From Linanthus parryae (taxonomy: Eukaryota > Streptophyta > Magnoliopsida > Ericales > Polemoniaceae), in assembly GCA_023055425.1 (NCBI GenBank), contig JALGPY010000001.1, positions 31,981,001 through 32,045,000 on the forward strand: DNA of 64,000 nucleotides, given 5' to 3'. Of the stretch, positions 1 through 11,145 are shown one piece after another; position 1 is the first letter of the stretch, and each line of letters starts with the position of its first letter. Below the pieces are notes generated by a model. It saw only the letters and a list, made by a program, of their open reading frames with translations, was not told the DNA's origin and searched no databases. The position numbers were made by a program, and so were the translations under genes.

Positions 1-985
1 AAACCATTGCATGTTATGTTTCCAAAATTAAAGGGCCGACCCATGTTCTGTGGATATAATGGGCTTTACCAAAATAAAATAGGGCTTTATATGATCCGCC
101 CTTTTGAGTTTTGACCCTCCACTGGTGCAAAAATTGCCAAATATCCCGCCAAATCTCGTCACTGTAATTTATATGGAGGAGTATACAACAACAGTGTCTC
201 TGTAGAGAGAGAGAGGGGAGAGAGTTGACGAATAGAGTCTGAAATTGAGATAAATATGGCGGACGTCCAGCCAGAAGATGCCGGAAGGAGAGCAGGGAGG
301 AGGACCAGAGGAACCCACGACGAGACTCGTTTGGCAGCCCTGCAGCGCCTCCGGAGGGATCGAAACGGCGGCGGTGACCGCCAGAGCGCCGAGGTCAAGA
401 TGGAAGATACGATCTACGACACCGTCAAAGAGGACGATCCGGATAAGAAAGATCCGGCCACCAGAAAGCCCACCGGTCTCTCCGATGCGGCGACGTTAAT
501 GGGTAAGAAAAAGCTCTCTAGTATGTTCAATTCGTCGGTGTTTAAGAAGAATAAAGACAATAAAGTGAAGAATTCGCCGAGTGGTAGCTTAGTTGATGAT
601 CTTATTGCTAAATTTGCTCGTGATGAGGCTGACCTTGAGAGACGACGAAGGGCTCGGCTGAATTCATTATCGGCGGCGAGGAGTCAAAGATTTCCCATTT
701 CAATGTCGCCGCCATCGCCAGCGGTAGATTTAATGAGACACAACAATATCGATAGAAAGCCTTCAATCAGTAGCAAACAATTTGTGAATAGTGAGGAAAA
801 ATCTGACATGGGTAATGAGAGTAATTTCCCAATGGAGATTGAAAATGGGCAAGATTTGAATTCTGGGGTGGATAATGATTCTAGTGAAGTTGTCACTGAA
901 TCTCAAAACAATGGGAGTCTGGCTGCTGATGATGATGATGAAATTCAGGCTAATGCCATCAAATTGTAGCCGGAGAGTACTCTCT
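1..985 (+). pseudogene. Partial duplicate of the POLA1 promoter and first exon
   Basis: An open frame at 256-969 encodes 237 residues that match the N-terminal part of the POLA1 exon 1 product at 12511-13632. Shared features include the start region, the [11 protein letters not shown] stretch, the IYDTV motif and the KPSISSKQF segment. The upstream 255 bases also match the POLA1 promoter and 5' UTR, down to the GA-rich leader. Compared with the intact copy it lacks about 60 codons (intact residues about 60-118, the acidic and lysine-rich part). It ends at a TAG at 967-969, where the intact copy has a lysine codon. Similarity fades near 985, so no splice donor and no polymerase domain follow. 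The indels inside the frame are multiples of three, which hints that it was once constrained as protein. I infer a truncated duplicate unlikely to make polymerase; a short expressed N-terminal protein cannot be excluded. Confidence 0.85.
142..154 (-). promoter_or_regulatory. E2F-type site kept in the duplicated promoter
   Basis: The string tcccgccaaa reads on the minus strand as the E2F consensus TTTGGCGGGA. The same site lies at 12381-12390 upstream of intact POLA1. The second, more distal E2F site of the intact promoter (ggcgccaaaa) is degraded here to ggtgcaaaaa. Assignment is by consensus only. Confidence 0.55.
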
Positions 986-1084
986 GTCCATCAATTATGT
1001 TCAGAACACAATGTCAGATTTATAATTAATAAGACGTCATTTTGCCTTCAGGATACTACTACTCTGTCAGGGACTCGTAAAAAT

Positions 1085-1640
1085 GGCATATATCCTCTGT
1101 CTTCTCTGTCCTTTTAGTATGGTCCTCAAGCCGATTTGAGGCAGAAAGTGCAGTCAAATATATGGCATTCTAGTCTAGGACATCCTCCTAACTTTGTGTT
1201 AATTAAATATGTACCTTGTTCTGGTTCTATCAAAGATAATGTTCTGGTCTGTTTGTTAGGCCTGTTTGCCTGGCAAATTATCTAGGTTACCATACTCTTT
1301 ATCTAAAATTGTATCTCACACACGGTACACACCTCTGCACATGCTTCATTATGATGTTTGTGGTCATGCTTCCACACTTTCTTATATTGTTTGTAAGTAC
1401 TATGTGATGTTTGTGGATGAGTTTTCTCAATTTACTTGATTTAATCTTCTAAAATTGAAGTCTGATATGTATTATTTTTTTGTCAACTATAAGTTGTTTA
1501 TTGATAAGCTATTAGGTTATTCTATTAAATTCTTAGGTCTGATGGTGGTGGCTAGTACACTTCATTTGTTTTTCAAACATTTTTTCAAGATCATGGCATA
1601 AATCATCAAGTGTTGTCCTCACACTCCTCAACCAATGTGG
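1085..1640 (+). pseudogene. Copia GAG-pre-integrase/integrase fragment
   Basis: The plus strand encodes, across several frames and stops, recognisable pieces of a Ty1/Copia polyprotein in the correct order. A WHSSLGHP zinc-finger-like start lies near 1162. A decayed version of the DVCGHA start of the integrase core lies near 1350. A VDEFSQF segment lies near 1413, an RSDGGG acidic motif lies near 1537-1555, and a PHTPQ segment lies near 1617-1635. No LTR, reverse transcriptase or gag could be linked to it. The 3' side stops where the truncated LTR of the Gypsy-like element begins. It is an old scrap with no coding capacity. Confidence 0.7.
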
Positions 1641-2106
1641 GGTGGTGCTCGTGACTAAAGTCACGAGTTTGCTGAAAACATCGTCTGGACTCAGAAATAT
1701 GTATGGCTCGACCATATATCGGATCCTTTTGATTCTTCCCCTGACTTTGCGTACGATGTGAATTATTTTTCTGAATTTGAAGATATTTTTCATAATCCGT
1801 GTCCTACATCAGTCACCCTTTCTTTGAAATAACTCGTCATTGAGTTTATCCATTCGAATTGAAAGGCTACTTTGAATATTTTACACGCAGAATCTTCAAC
1901 TTGTCAACATAATTGCAATTATTCAAGTTCTCCACATGTTTAAGCTTGTTGACAAGATCAACCAATAGCCGTGATGGATAATAGAAAGAATCAAGTCCAA
2001 GAAAAATTAAAGTATCGTGATTGATACTTGATGTAGGCGAAATCTTCGTTGGATAATTCACATTGTCCAACTCTGAAATTCGATCCTCCTTTGTAGCTCG
2101 AATCTC

Positions 2107-2460
2107 CTATTTATTCTCTTCCTTGTCCTTATTGACTCGACTCTTATTTTCTTCAAAGACATGTGGTATTTCATCATTTCTTAAACGTTTGGCAATTTTA
2201 TGAGATTCCCATGTGAAGAAATACGCATTGCGACGTTTACAATAAGAACCTTTGACATCATGTTGCCAAGAACGTCCAAGCAATAAGTGACAACCATCAT
2301 CCATGTCACAAACGTCGCAAACAATCTCAGTCTTATAAATATTCCCAAGAAATCTGAACCCGACATATTCTTGTAACTCGATCTGGTCTATTTTATGTCC
2401 GTTGATAAAATATGGCGATGGATGGGTAAATCAAATTACTTCACTAACTTAGTATGCAAT
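2107..2460 (-). pseudogene. Retropepsin-like relic inside the Gypsy-like element
   Basis: The minus-strand frame at 2107-2304 encodes 65 residues containing MDDGCHLLLGRSWQHD, followed by a YFFTWESHKI segment. This resembles the C-terminal part of Ty3/Gypsy aspartic protease domains, in which an LLGRPW-type motif follows the protease fold. The upstream part continues in another frame to about 2460. The catalytic DTG/DSG motif is not visible. It lies in the short internal region between the two LTRs. The match is from memory of the family and is moderately secure. Confidence 0.5.
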
Positions 2461-3019
2461 AAATTAGTGAATGCATCGTCAATGTCCATATTATATACCG
2501 TGTTGTTGATGGTGCAAAGTGTATGAAATCGATCGGTAATGCACCTCCATCCAGGAACTAGCGTAGAACACATAACAGGACTACTATTGCTATCCACGCG
2601 CGGGGTACTTGTCAAAGATGGGATATCTAGAAAATCTAGGGTTTCATCAACGGGACCTCTTCTCCACCTTCCTGAGCAGGCATGAACGAGGCCAACCTGG
2701 CTCTAATACCACTTGATGTAGTCGGAAAACGACGTGAAGAAAACGAGCGGTCATTACAAAAGATAAACGACTCTCAAATTGAAAAATCTGAATTTTATTC
2801 AATAAGAGATGAAAAGATGAATTACCCTAGGGTTTACATCGCTTAAAAAAACTAAAAATAATGAAAAATTAAAATGTTCTAAAAATGGATGTAATTTCAA
2901 AAACTATCAAATTCAGAAAATATAAGAGATTACAATAAATCTCCAATTTGCAGAATTTGATTTGGACTTTCCTACTAAAAGTTATTGAATGAACTAATAT
3001 AGCCAAAAATTGTAAAAAC

Positions 3020-3788
3020 TATGGTTGTCAAACCCGCGGGTTGACCCACGAGTTTAACGAGTTTACGAGTCTACATGGACAATCGAGTTGACCCGCTCGA
3101 AAACCCGGCGACTAATGAACCCGCAGCAAACCCGTGAAAACCCGTAGACCCACGAGTTGCCCCGCGGGTTTACCGAGCCAACTCATTGTAGAAATAGAGT
3201 ATATTTTTTAGGTTTTTGATCTTTTAGTGCACGAAAAAATGGGATATACGGCCACCCATCTTCAAACACTGGTGAATCATTAGGATTGAGATTTTCACAA
3301 GATTAAGAGATAAACTATCACGACCAATATCCAAGCAACCACACCGATGACTATGTAAATATCAAAATGACCAAACTTATTAAAATTATATGCAAATTTT
3401 TTTAGGGACTTATTTAAGCGATCGTATGTAGAATTTAGCTTAGTAAATTTTAGTTACATGACCCTTACTTCAAATAAGTGGCTCGATGCAAGGAAGAACA
3501 TGAATGAATAAATAAATAAACAAATAAATAAATAGCTTGAGCTTAATTCTAAGATTTTTTTAAATTTAAATCTTGTAGCATTGAAACAATATTATATACA
3601 TAAAGAAAAATGTAGCATCTAATCATCAAAGATTCAAAAAATGAACTTTTCATACGTGAAATGTCATGTGTACGTAAAAAATTGAATATTGAAGTAAAAC
3701 GTGACCGGGCGGGTCTCGGGTCATGGGTCACGAGTAGAGTCTACCCACCCTCTACAGGTTTGTGTTGAGCAACGGGATTGAAACCTTG
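3020..3788. mobile_element. hAT-like MITE in the Gypsy-like LTR
   Basis: A 769-bp insertion is flanked by a perfect 8-bp direct repeat, gtaaaaac (3012-3019 and 3789-3796). Its ends form imperfect terminal inverted repeats: tatggttgtcaaacccg on the left, and caaggtttcaatcccg when the right end is reverse-complemented. Short, non-coding elements with this kind of TIR and an 8-bp duplication are typical of the hAT superfamily. The ends are rich in cccgcggg-like and gggtc repeats. There is no transposase coding. Confidence 0.75.
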
Positions 3789-4117
3789 GTAAAAACACTC
3801 ATTTGGATGCTAAAATGACGAATTTGACCAATTTGGGGTGGTATTTGTGACTAAAGTTACGAGTTATGCTCAAAACGTTGTCTGGACTCATAAATAGTAT
3901 GGCTCGAGCATACATCGGATTCCTTCGATTCTGAAACTGACTTTGCGTATTGATGGGAATTGTTTTTTTGAATTTGAAGATATTTTCCATAATTAGTATC
4001 ATACATCAATGTGTTTGGTGTTCCTGGAGGTTGAAACTCGAAGCTACATGTTAAATGTGGATGTTGACATAATAATGGTAAAAGGGTAAATTGGATGTGT
4101 AGGAATCAGTTGTTGCT

Positions 4118-4824
4118 AGGATGACAACCGTCAGATTCGGATCGAATCCACCCACAACCATATCCATATTCGAATAAGAATGGTAGATCCATAAAAAGTT
4201 CATATCCAATCGACTGATTCAGATCGAATCCGAATCAGACCTGAAGTACAAGATCTGTATCCGATTCGTAGATCCACGAGACAAAAATCAGATCGGATCG
4301 TGGTCAGATTTCCAAGATAACCAAAAAAAATATAAGAACTTACGAAAACATCAAAACAATATTGAAAATTACATATCAACAAGACCTTCACAACTTCAAA
4401 TCCATAAATAGATAATATAATTTTACAAAAAAACATTGATACACCACTTCATCCACAAATTTAACCAAAATTAACACACACGAAAATTATTCTAACTTAT
4501 TGTTCATTGCTTATAAGGTCGGTGATATGTGAGGCTAGGGTTAGTAGCACAGTGGAGAAAATTGAATGTAGAATTTGATACATAAGTATGTATGTTTATA
4601 ATTAAATATAACTCTTAGGGGCATTTTTGTAAAATAGAAAGTACTCAAATTGGATCGGATATCCAATGGATATGCACTATGATCCAAACTCGGATTCATA
4701 TCCGTTCGGATCTTGCTTCCATAATCCATACCCAACCCATTTTAAATTGGATCAAATTTGGACTTTATCTATTCAGATATGATCACTTGGATCTAAGATC
4801 AAATCGAACTAAATTGACATCCCA
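4118..4824. mobile_element. hAT-like MITE, later target of the LINE
   Basis: The left end reads aggatgacaaccg and the right end ttgacatccc; these are imperfect inverted repeats. The left flank has agttgttgct (4108-4117). The matching right flank is displaced to 11157-11166 because the LINE inserted at the MITE terminus. Removing the LINE and one copy of its duplication restores a MITE of about 707 bp bounded by this direct repeat. The interior is repetitive (ggatcggat and gatccata variants) and has no transposase. Confidence 0.7.
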
Positions 4825-4828
4825 AGTT
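4814..4828. repeat. LINE target-site duplication, left copy
   Basis: The 15-bp string ttgacatcccaagtt occurs here directly before the poly(T) that is the LINE's poly(A) tail on the minus strand. It occurs again at 11146-11160, just beyond the LINE 5' end. Perfect 15-bp duplications are typical of target-primed reverse transcription. Confidence 0.9.
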
Positions 4829-4867
4829 TTTTTTTTTTTTTTTTTTTGAAAGGGGAATCACATTTCA

Positions 4868-5836
4868 TTAAATAACATTACAGTTTTGGCTCCTCCTTTG
4901 AATCCTATCATGGATTCTTTGGATTTGCTCTCGCTTGACAAAGGAGACATAAATAAAATCAAAATTAACAACAATTGACTGGATATCCTGGATAACCCTT
5001 TCAATTTTAAAATCTGATCGTAATCCTTTGAGGTTCTGCACGGATATAAGCGAGTCGGTCAGAAGTTCATTGTTCTTGAATCCATGGTAGAGAAGCCATC
5101 GAAGTGCTTTGGATATTCCTATTGCTTCGGCCTGTAACGGGCAAGTGGCTAGAAAGTTTTCGTAATATGCTTCGGTGCTGTCTTTTTCATTCATCCAGGC
5201 GATTGTCGAAACTCCATCAGGTTTCCAAGACGCATCCACCATGAAACGATGAAAAAGCTGAGGTTTAATTCCAGTAGACCATTTGTTATCCAGATCATTT
5301 GCTCCATCTGAAGTTACTGTGTCTCTAGCTTGATTATCCTGAGGAGAAGAGCATTGGTTTTGCCGCATAAAACTAGCAACCGACTGACCAAGGGTTATTA
5401 ATGAGGCTTGGATGGTAATGAAATTTCCATTCATTACCGCCTCATTTCTGAATAACCAAATATGTCACAATGTGAGGAGGAAATGAATCCTTTCCTCGGA
5501 TGAGGGCAATGTTGTGAAGTTTGAAAAAAGAAGAGAGGAGAGAGTTTGCGACTGGGCCAAAGTGGTACTAATTTTAAGGGAAGTGCCATCCCAAAGTTCC
5601 TTTGAGGTAGGACATCCAATGAAGCAATGTATAAGATTTTCCGATTCCTTTTTGCAACGAGGACATAAATCAGAAGTGATGGGGCAGTTTCGCTTTTTAA
5701 GGGTTTGCAAGACCGGAAGAGCATTTGAAAGTAATTTCCAAAAGAAGGATGTGAGTTTTGGACCAAGCTTTAGTAATCTTACCTTTTTCCATAAAGAAAT
5801 AGTTGTATATTCCATGTAGGGGGGAATCTCCACCAA
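4868..5836 (-). pseudogene. LINE ORF2, zf-RVT and RNase H region
   Basis: The frame at 5836-5465 encodes a zf-RVT-like segment: LWKKVRLLKLGPKLTSFFWK and then CPRCKKESENLIHCFIGCP, in which Cys and His are spaced as in that family. It follows the reverse transcriptase in plant LINEs. The frame at 5434-4868 (188 residues) encodes an RNase H-type domain with a DASW start, an acidic residue in the LQAEAIGISKAL helix and a LLTDS strand. RNase H here would remove RNA from the hybrid during second-strand synthesis. A gap and a frame change separate the two parts. Confidence 0.75.
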
Positions 5837-6139
5837 GGTTTTGGCAAGATAGAGGTATCCAGACTTGACCGAATATTCTCCATTTGCATTGTGAGGCCAT
5901 ATGAGACGGTCATCTTGATTCCCGTGAGGAATGAAAATTTTTTGGATTTCATTTTTTAAATCTTCACCATAAAATTGAGTCAGAAGATCGACTTTCCACG
6001 TATTGTCATTTGTGTCAATGAAGTTTTTGACGCGAATACCTTCATAGAAATCTGAAAAGTGATCATCCAGGAGATTGTCATGCCCAATGATCCATTTATC
6101 CCTGAATGGGTCAATCTTATTCCCATTTCCAACAAGCCA

Positions 6140-8187
6140 TCACATTTCTTTGTGGAGTAATTCCTTTCCCCATAGGATGCTTCGCCATCCCCATGAAATA
6201 TTTCCCGAAGCTTGGGTGTGCATGAAAGAATTCGTCAAGCAATATTTCCCTAAGAGTACCCTTGATAGAAGTGAGTCAGGATGAGCAAGAATTCTCGCAG
6301 CTGTTTTGGCAAGAAGAGCTTGATTTTGAAGTTGAAGGTCACGGAAACCCAAACCTCCTTCAGAAACAGATTTGCATAGAAGATCCCACTATCTCCATCT
6401 TATGCCTCTGTTGCTGCCATTTGACCACAGGAAATTGAGGATGATCGACTTAATTTTAGCAAAAAACGATGCCTGAGCTCTGAATACTAAGAGAAGATAT
6501 GTGGGTATTGCAAGTAACGTTGATTTGATCAGTTTGCATTTGCCCGCGAATGATAAGGAATGAAGCTTCCAACCTTTGAGCCGTTTCTGAATATTCTGAA
6601 TAATACCTTTAAAGATCTCCGTTTTGGAAAGAGAGAAGTCCATGATACTTCCAAGATATTTCCCTGGTTTGGCAACAAGTTGAATTCTAAGAATATGGCT
6701 GAGAGTCAGGGCTTGGTCTGGCTTCATACTCGGACTTACAAAGATATCTGATTTGTGGAGGTTAACTTTTTTACCCGATTGAGAGCAGAAAGCATCAAGT
6801 CCCCATTTGAGAAGCCAAGCATGAGTTTCGGAGTATTTATGGAAGATGTATGTGTCGTCCGCAAAAAGGAGATGATTAACAGGCGGGGAAGTTCTGCTAA
6901 TTTTAATACCTTCCAAATCTTTCTCCGAGGCCAGATAAGCAAGTAAACTTGAAAGAGCTTGCTGGACAATAATGAAAATAAATGGGGATAAAGGGTCACC
7001 TTGACGAATACCAGCTGTTGGATTGAAATAATCCGTGATCTCTCCAGTAATCAATACTGCTGATGAGACAGTAGTGATGCAAGACATAATGCACTTGATA
7101 AAGAAATGCCCAAAGTTCATTTGCTTGAGGCATTTCTCGATGAAATTCCAAGAAATTCTGTCAAAAGCTTTGTTCATATCCAGCTTAAGCCCATAGAAAG
7201 ATGCTTTGGTTGTTTTTTTGTTGCCAATAAAGTGAAGTAACTCATGAGCCAGCAAAATGTTGTCAGTGATAAGACGTCCCTTGATAAAAGCATTCTGATT
7301 TTCAGAAATCAGATCAGGGATCACTGTCTTCAGGCGATTTGCAAGGACCTTTGAGATGATCTTGTAAATGGAGTTACATAAGCTGATCGGCTGAAAATCC
7401 GAAGCAGAGATAGGGGCTGAAGATTTCGGAATCAAGGCTATTAATGTTTTGTTGCACTCCTTCAGCATATGACCAGTTGAGAGCATATGCTTGATTGCTG
7501 CAACCAATTGTTTACTGACAATAGTCCAATTCTTTTGATAAAACTCCATCAAAATACCATCCGGTCCTGGAGATTTGAAGGCTGCAAATTCAAGGACTGC
7601 TTTCTTAATTTCCTCATCCATAAAGTCAGCTTCCAAGATCATCTTTTGATTTGGGTTAATGTTTTTGTTGATGAGGGACGGGATTGATAAGTCTTGGAGT
7701 GGACTCAAGTTGGTGAGGAGGAAGACTCATGGGGTTGAAGTAGAAGTTTAAAGTGATCTTTGAGGTGTGTCGCGATTAAATTTTTGTCCACCAGAAAATT
7801 TCCTGTCCCATCTTTGATTCCTGAAATTGTAAGTCGATTCCTTCTGATAGTAGCTGCCAAGTGAAAGAATCTGGTGTTTTTGTCCCCTTGATCTAACCAG
7901 TTTTGTTTCGATCTTTTCTTCCAGTAAATTTCTTGTTGCTGGAGTAGATCATCAAGTTTAAACCGCAAATTTTGATCTTGTTGGAGGAGAGTAGACGCTT
8001 CCACTGAGGTTAAATCAGTGACCTCTGTGAGTTTGGATTGGAGAATAATAAGCTGCGATTGAATTTTCTCAATTTTGTCTTTTGGGGACATGTTTGAGAT
8101 GCTGTTCCAGTTTCGAAGATGCTTCATAATAAGGTCCAGTTTTCTCATCAATTGAAAAAGAGGGGAGCCAAGAATAGTCAAGTCCAT
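6140..8187 (-). pseudogene. LINE ORF2, reverse transcriptase region
   Basis: Three minus-strand frames join in order: 8187-7705 (connector, including the YWKKRSKQNWLDQGDKNTRFFH segment), 7708-6389 (439 residues of reverse transcriptase) and 6352-6140 (downstream of the palm). The reverse transcriptase shows ISLCNSIYKIISK, the NQNAFIKGR segment, GIRQGDPLSPFIF, and the catalytic box LLFADDT (FADD) near 6862. The 7708/7705 junction is a frame change of a single step. The order and motifs fit a non-LTR reverse transcriptase; the breaks prevent a continuous ORF2 protein. Confidence 0.85.
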
Positions 8188-8220
8188 TACTCTTTTTGTA
8201 ATGGAAGTAATAGCTGCAGA

Positions 8221-8973
8221 TTACAACCAGTGGTGTTCCATTCTCCGCAGTCTTCTGTTGGAACTAGCCGAAAAACCATGGGTATCCAAAATAAGAGGAC
8301 TGTGATCCGATCGTTGAATAGGAAGGGTTGTAAGAATAGCGTTCGGAAAGAGAGTCATCCAGTTTCGAGAGGCATATGCTTTGTCAATCCGTTCATAAGT
8401 GCAATGAACACCTTGACGGTTATTTTTCCAAGTAAAATGCGTACCATGGTTCACGAATTCAAAGAGGCCATTGTGTTGGATGAAATTGTTGAAATCATCC
8501 AATCCCGTAATTGAGCGATGACAGTTGCTCAATTTATCTAAGTCATTTGAGACTTGATTGAAATCTCCAATAATAATCCTTGGAAGAGTGCAGTTGTCCA
8601 AATGAGATTGAAGAAGATTAAGAACATTTAATCGTTCTGCTGGTTTGGGATGACCATAAAAGAGAAAGAGATCCCATTGTGAACCATCAATTTCCTGAAC
8701 TAGCAGATGCAGAAAAGAAGAACAAGCAAACAAAGCAGAAACTTGTACATTCTGATTCCATGCTGCCCATAAACCACCACTAGCTCCAGCTGAATCTGAA
8801 CCAAAAGTATTACAAAAACCTAGATTGTTGCCAAGACTACAAAGAGAACTAGCTGATTTTTTTGTTTCCATCAAAAGAGAGAGATCATTTTTATTGGATG
8901 AGCAGAGATCTCTGAGAGATTGAACTGTCAAGGGGTGCCCTAACCCCCTGCAGTTCCAGCTTAGGAGTTTCAT
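8221..8973 (-). pseudogene. LINE ORF2, AP-endonuclease domain
   Basis: 250 residues start with MKLLSWNCRGLG, the characteristic opening of plant LINE ORF2 endonucleases, where the WNCRG segment holds a metal-binding Asn. Further in are IIGDFNQV (the GDFN catalytic box), DKAYASRNW and, near the end, QRSDHSPLIL (the SDH catalytic pair). These are the conserved elements of exonuclease III-like endonucleases that nick target DNA. This part has no stop and is the best preserved piece of ORF2. The frame breaks just after it (8220-8187), which separates it from the reverse transcriptase. Confidence 0.85.
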
Positions 8974-9065
8974 TTGGCTGGCGGAGACTGCACCACAGTC
9001 TCCACCTTGGTTGATTCACTGTCTTGTTCAAGATCCAGGTAGTACATCACTGTTTGGGCATCATA

Positions 9066-10850
9066 TTATTCAATTTCCATAAGCCAACTGAACATCTCAA
9101 ATCTGAAATCAGTTTCAAGAGTACGATTGAGCTTTTCTTCTTCTGTTAACTGCTCCATCCAGGGGAATCGATCAGAAAGGCGACGAATTTGATGCTCTCT
9201 GTCTGTTGAAATTTCAGAATCCGCAGCTCTTTTTGGAGTTGGTGATGGCTGTTGGGCTGAAGGCTCCTCTTGGTTAGATGAAAGGACTTGATGGCTGCTT
9301 GATTCACCAAATCTTCTTTTGTTGTGTCCAATTTCAGATCGGACTCTCCAAGGCCTGGGTCGAGCACGAATCTCTGTCTGAATCGCATCATCTTCATCAC
9401 TACTATCAGTACCTTCTTCTGCAACAGCTTTCCCTTTCCCTTTGTTCTTGGATGAATCTGAGTTTTTTTGGTTGGAGGGAGGATCTTCAGGGGAGGGTTC
9501 CTGAATTCTTAGCGACTGCGCCGGACGGTAGAGATTATGGGGGAGGTAGTTAAATGGGTTAAAAGCAGCAGGGTTGTGATTTGGGTCAGTGAAAGATGGT
9601 GATGGTGATTGGGCCATTTGGGGGAGTGGGCTGTTAGGTTGTTTCAGTTCGTGGTCCGGCCCAGAAAGAGAAATTAGTTGGCCTGTTGGTTGGGCTTCAT
9701 TGAGATTAAATTCGTCCACGCATGTTTGATCCAAATCGCCTTGGATCAACGGAGTTGGCCCAATACCAAACTGATCTAATAGTTCAACCCATTCAGCTAG
9801 TGATATGTCCCATTCTTCTTGGGTTGGAATGAACAGTGGGTCTAGAAGCCCACAAAAATAATTAATCGGGTCTTGGGCTTGAGAGGGGAGAGCAGGGTTC
9901 GGGTCAGAAATGTGGTTAATGACCGGGTCGGGTGTTTGAACTGGTGGTGCTAAGTGATTTGGAATCAATGGCTCAATGGGTTCCCGTGGTGGTTCGTCAT
10001 CTTCCGGCGATGACTCATACGGGAGATCCCACCCTCTTTCGTGCCTGAGGATGAAGGAGCCTGGGTTAAGATTGGGAGGTGGAGAGGTTTGCATTGGAGT
10101 AGTGTGATCAAAGGTGACCGAATTTGGGTTGTGTTGTGGTGGTTGACTGAATTGAGTTGTTTGGTAGAGATAAGGATTGTGAATGATTGGTATTGGTGCC
10201 ACCATGACCGGCGGGAGGACGAGCACGAATCACCCTTGGTGGGGGTCGAATTCGAGATCCGTACATACTGAAAGCAGCTTCCGCCAAGATCCATGCTGAA
10301 AATTTTGTGGCTAACATTCTCAATTTGTCTTCAATCCTCCTTCTAGCAAGTTGGGGTGGAGTTGTGCAGTGATTCAAAGTGTGGCCAATCACTCCACAGG
10401 CTCGACATATTTTGTGGACTTTTTCTGGCTTGCATTCCAACCAAATAGGCTCATCATTGTGGTCGTTGATGTACATACCAGCTACCACGGGCTCTGTTGG
10501 CTGGATCCAAACATGAACTCTTAGACATTGACCTGTTCTGGAGGAGGCATATTCAAGATCCACTGTGATTGGAATGCCAAGGAACGAAGCCAGGAGGTTG
10601 CCTAATTCCAGATTGAAGTAGCGGAGAGGAAGCCCATAAATTCTGAACCAGATGCCTATGTCGGGAATGACTAGGTTTTGACAATTGGGGATTTTCTGGG
10701 TTTGGGTTTGAAGGTGAATCGAATGAAGGGGTTGGATTTATACAGGCCTCTGGCTCTTGATTTGCCTGGTAAATCATTTGAGATTAGGAAAAGATCTGAG
10801 CTCCTTGCACGCTTACTGCAGATCTTGTGACTCATGATCTCGGTTCTCTT
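9066..10850 (-). pseudogene. LINE ORF1 (nucleic-acid-binding protein), frameshifted
   Basis: ORF1 runs on the minus strand through at least three frames: an N-terminal part near 10850-10560, a segment at 10563-10108 and a long segment at 10226-9066 (386 residues). The middle segment follows a DUF4283-like region and contains the zinc knuckle CRACGVIGHTLNHC (CX2CX4HX4C spacing) at about 10372-10413. The third segment is proline- and serine-rich with an acidic patch, the usual low-complexity tail of plant LINE ORF1 proteins. The product would coat LINE RNA and help target-primed reverse transcription. The frame changes mean no full-length protein is made as drawn. Confidence 0.75.
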
Positions 10851-11145
10851 GGAAGTTACAGAGATTGGGAAGGGTAAGGTGGTAGAACGGCTGAAGCAAA
10901 CTCGGTAATTGGGGGGTTCAGAAATGATGAACCCTAAACCTTCAACTAGCCTCCGTCAGGCGCTTCGAGAAGTAAAACCAGGGAAGGAGATTGGTCCCCA
11001 GCGTGATGATTACTGGGGCAAATCCGGTGGAAATCCGGCGAGGGATTGATTTGCCGACGATGGTGTTGTTGGAGAACACAAAAGTTCTTGAAGAAACCAA
11101 AAACCTGCAGAGAGCTCTCTATCCTAGAGAGAGAAAAATGAACAG

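Larger units (their letters stand above)
1640..4008 (-). mobile_element. Non-autonomous Gypsy-like LTR element (3' LTR truncated)
   Basis: Two related LTR segments flank a short internal region read on the minus strand. The 5' LTR occupies 2714-4008, with a MITE inserted at 3020-3788, and is about 518 bp without the insert. The 3' LTR is cut to 1640-1811. Both begin TGATGTA on the minus strand, and the intact one ends ACATCA. Next to the 5' LTR at 2699-2711 is a primer-binding site reading TGGTATTAGAGCC on the minus strand. Next to the 3' LTR is a purine tract (AAAGAAAGGGTGAC, minus). The internal part encodes no reverse transcriptase, so movement would have needed another element's enzymes. 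Calling it Gypsy-like rests on the protease-like relic inside it. Confidence 0.65.
4829..11145 (-). mobile_element. Full-length L1-type LINE with RNase H, decayed
   Basis: A 6.3-kb element on the minus strand is bounded by a perfect 15-bp target-site duplication, with a poly(A) tail seen as poly(T) at about 4827-4847. In element order it carries a 5' leader (about 11145-10850), ORF1 with a CCHC knuckle, and ORF2. ORF2 contains AP-endonuclease, reverse transcriptase, a zf-RVT-like region and a terminal RNase H. This layout is that of plant L1 elements that have acquired RNase H. Both ORFs are broken by frameshifts, so it should not be autonomously active. It is complete from 5' to 3', which is unusual given how often LINEs are 5'-truncated. 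Confidence 0.92.

Noticed and set aside
9278..10271. Plus-strand frames opposite LINE ORF1
   Set aside because: They overlap the LINE ORF1 coding strand and have no recognisable domain.
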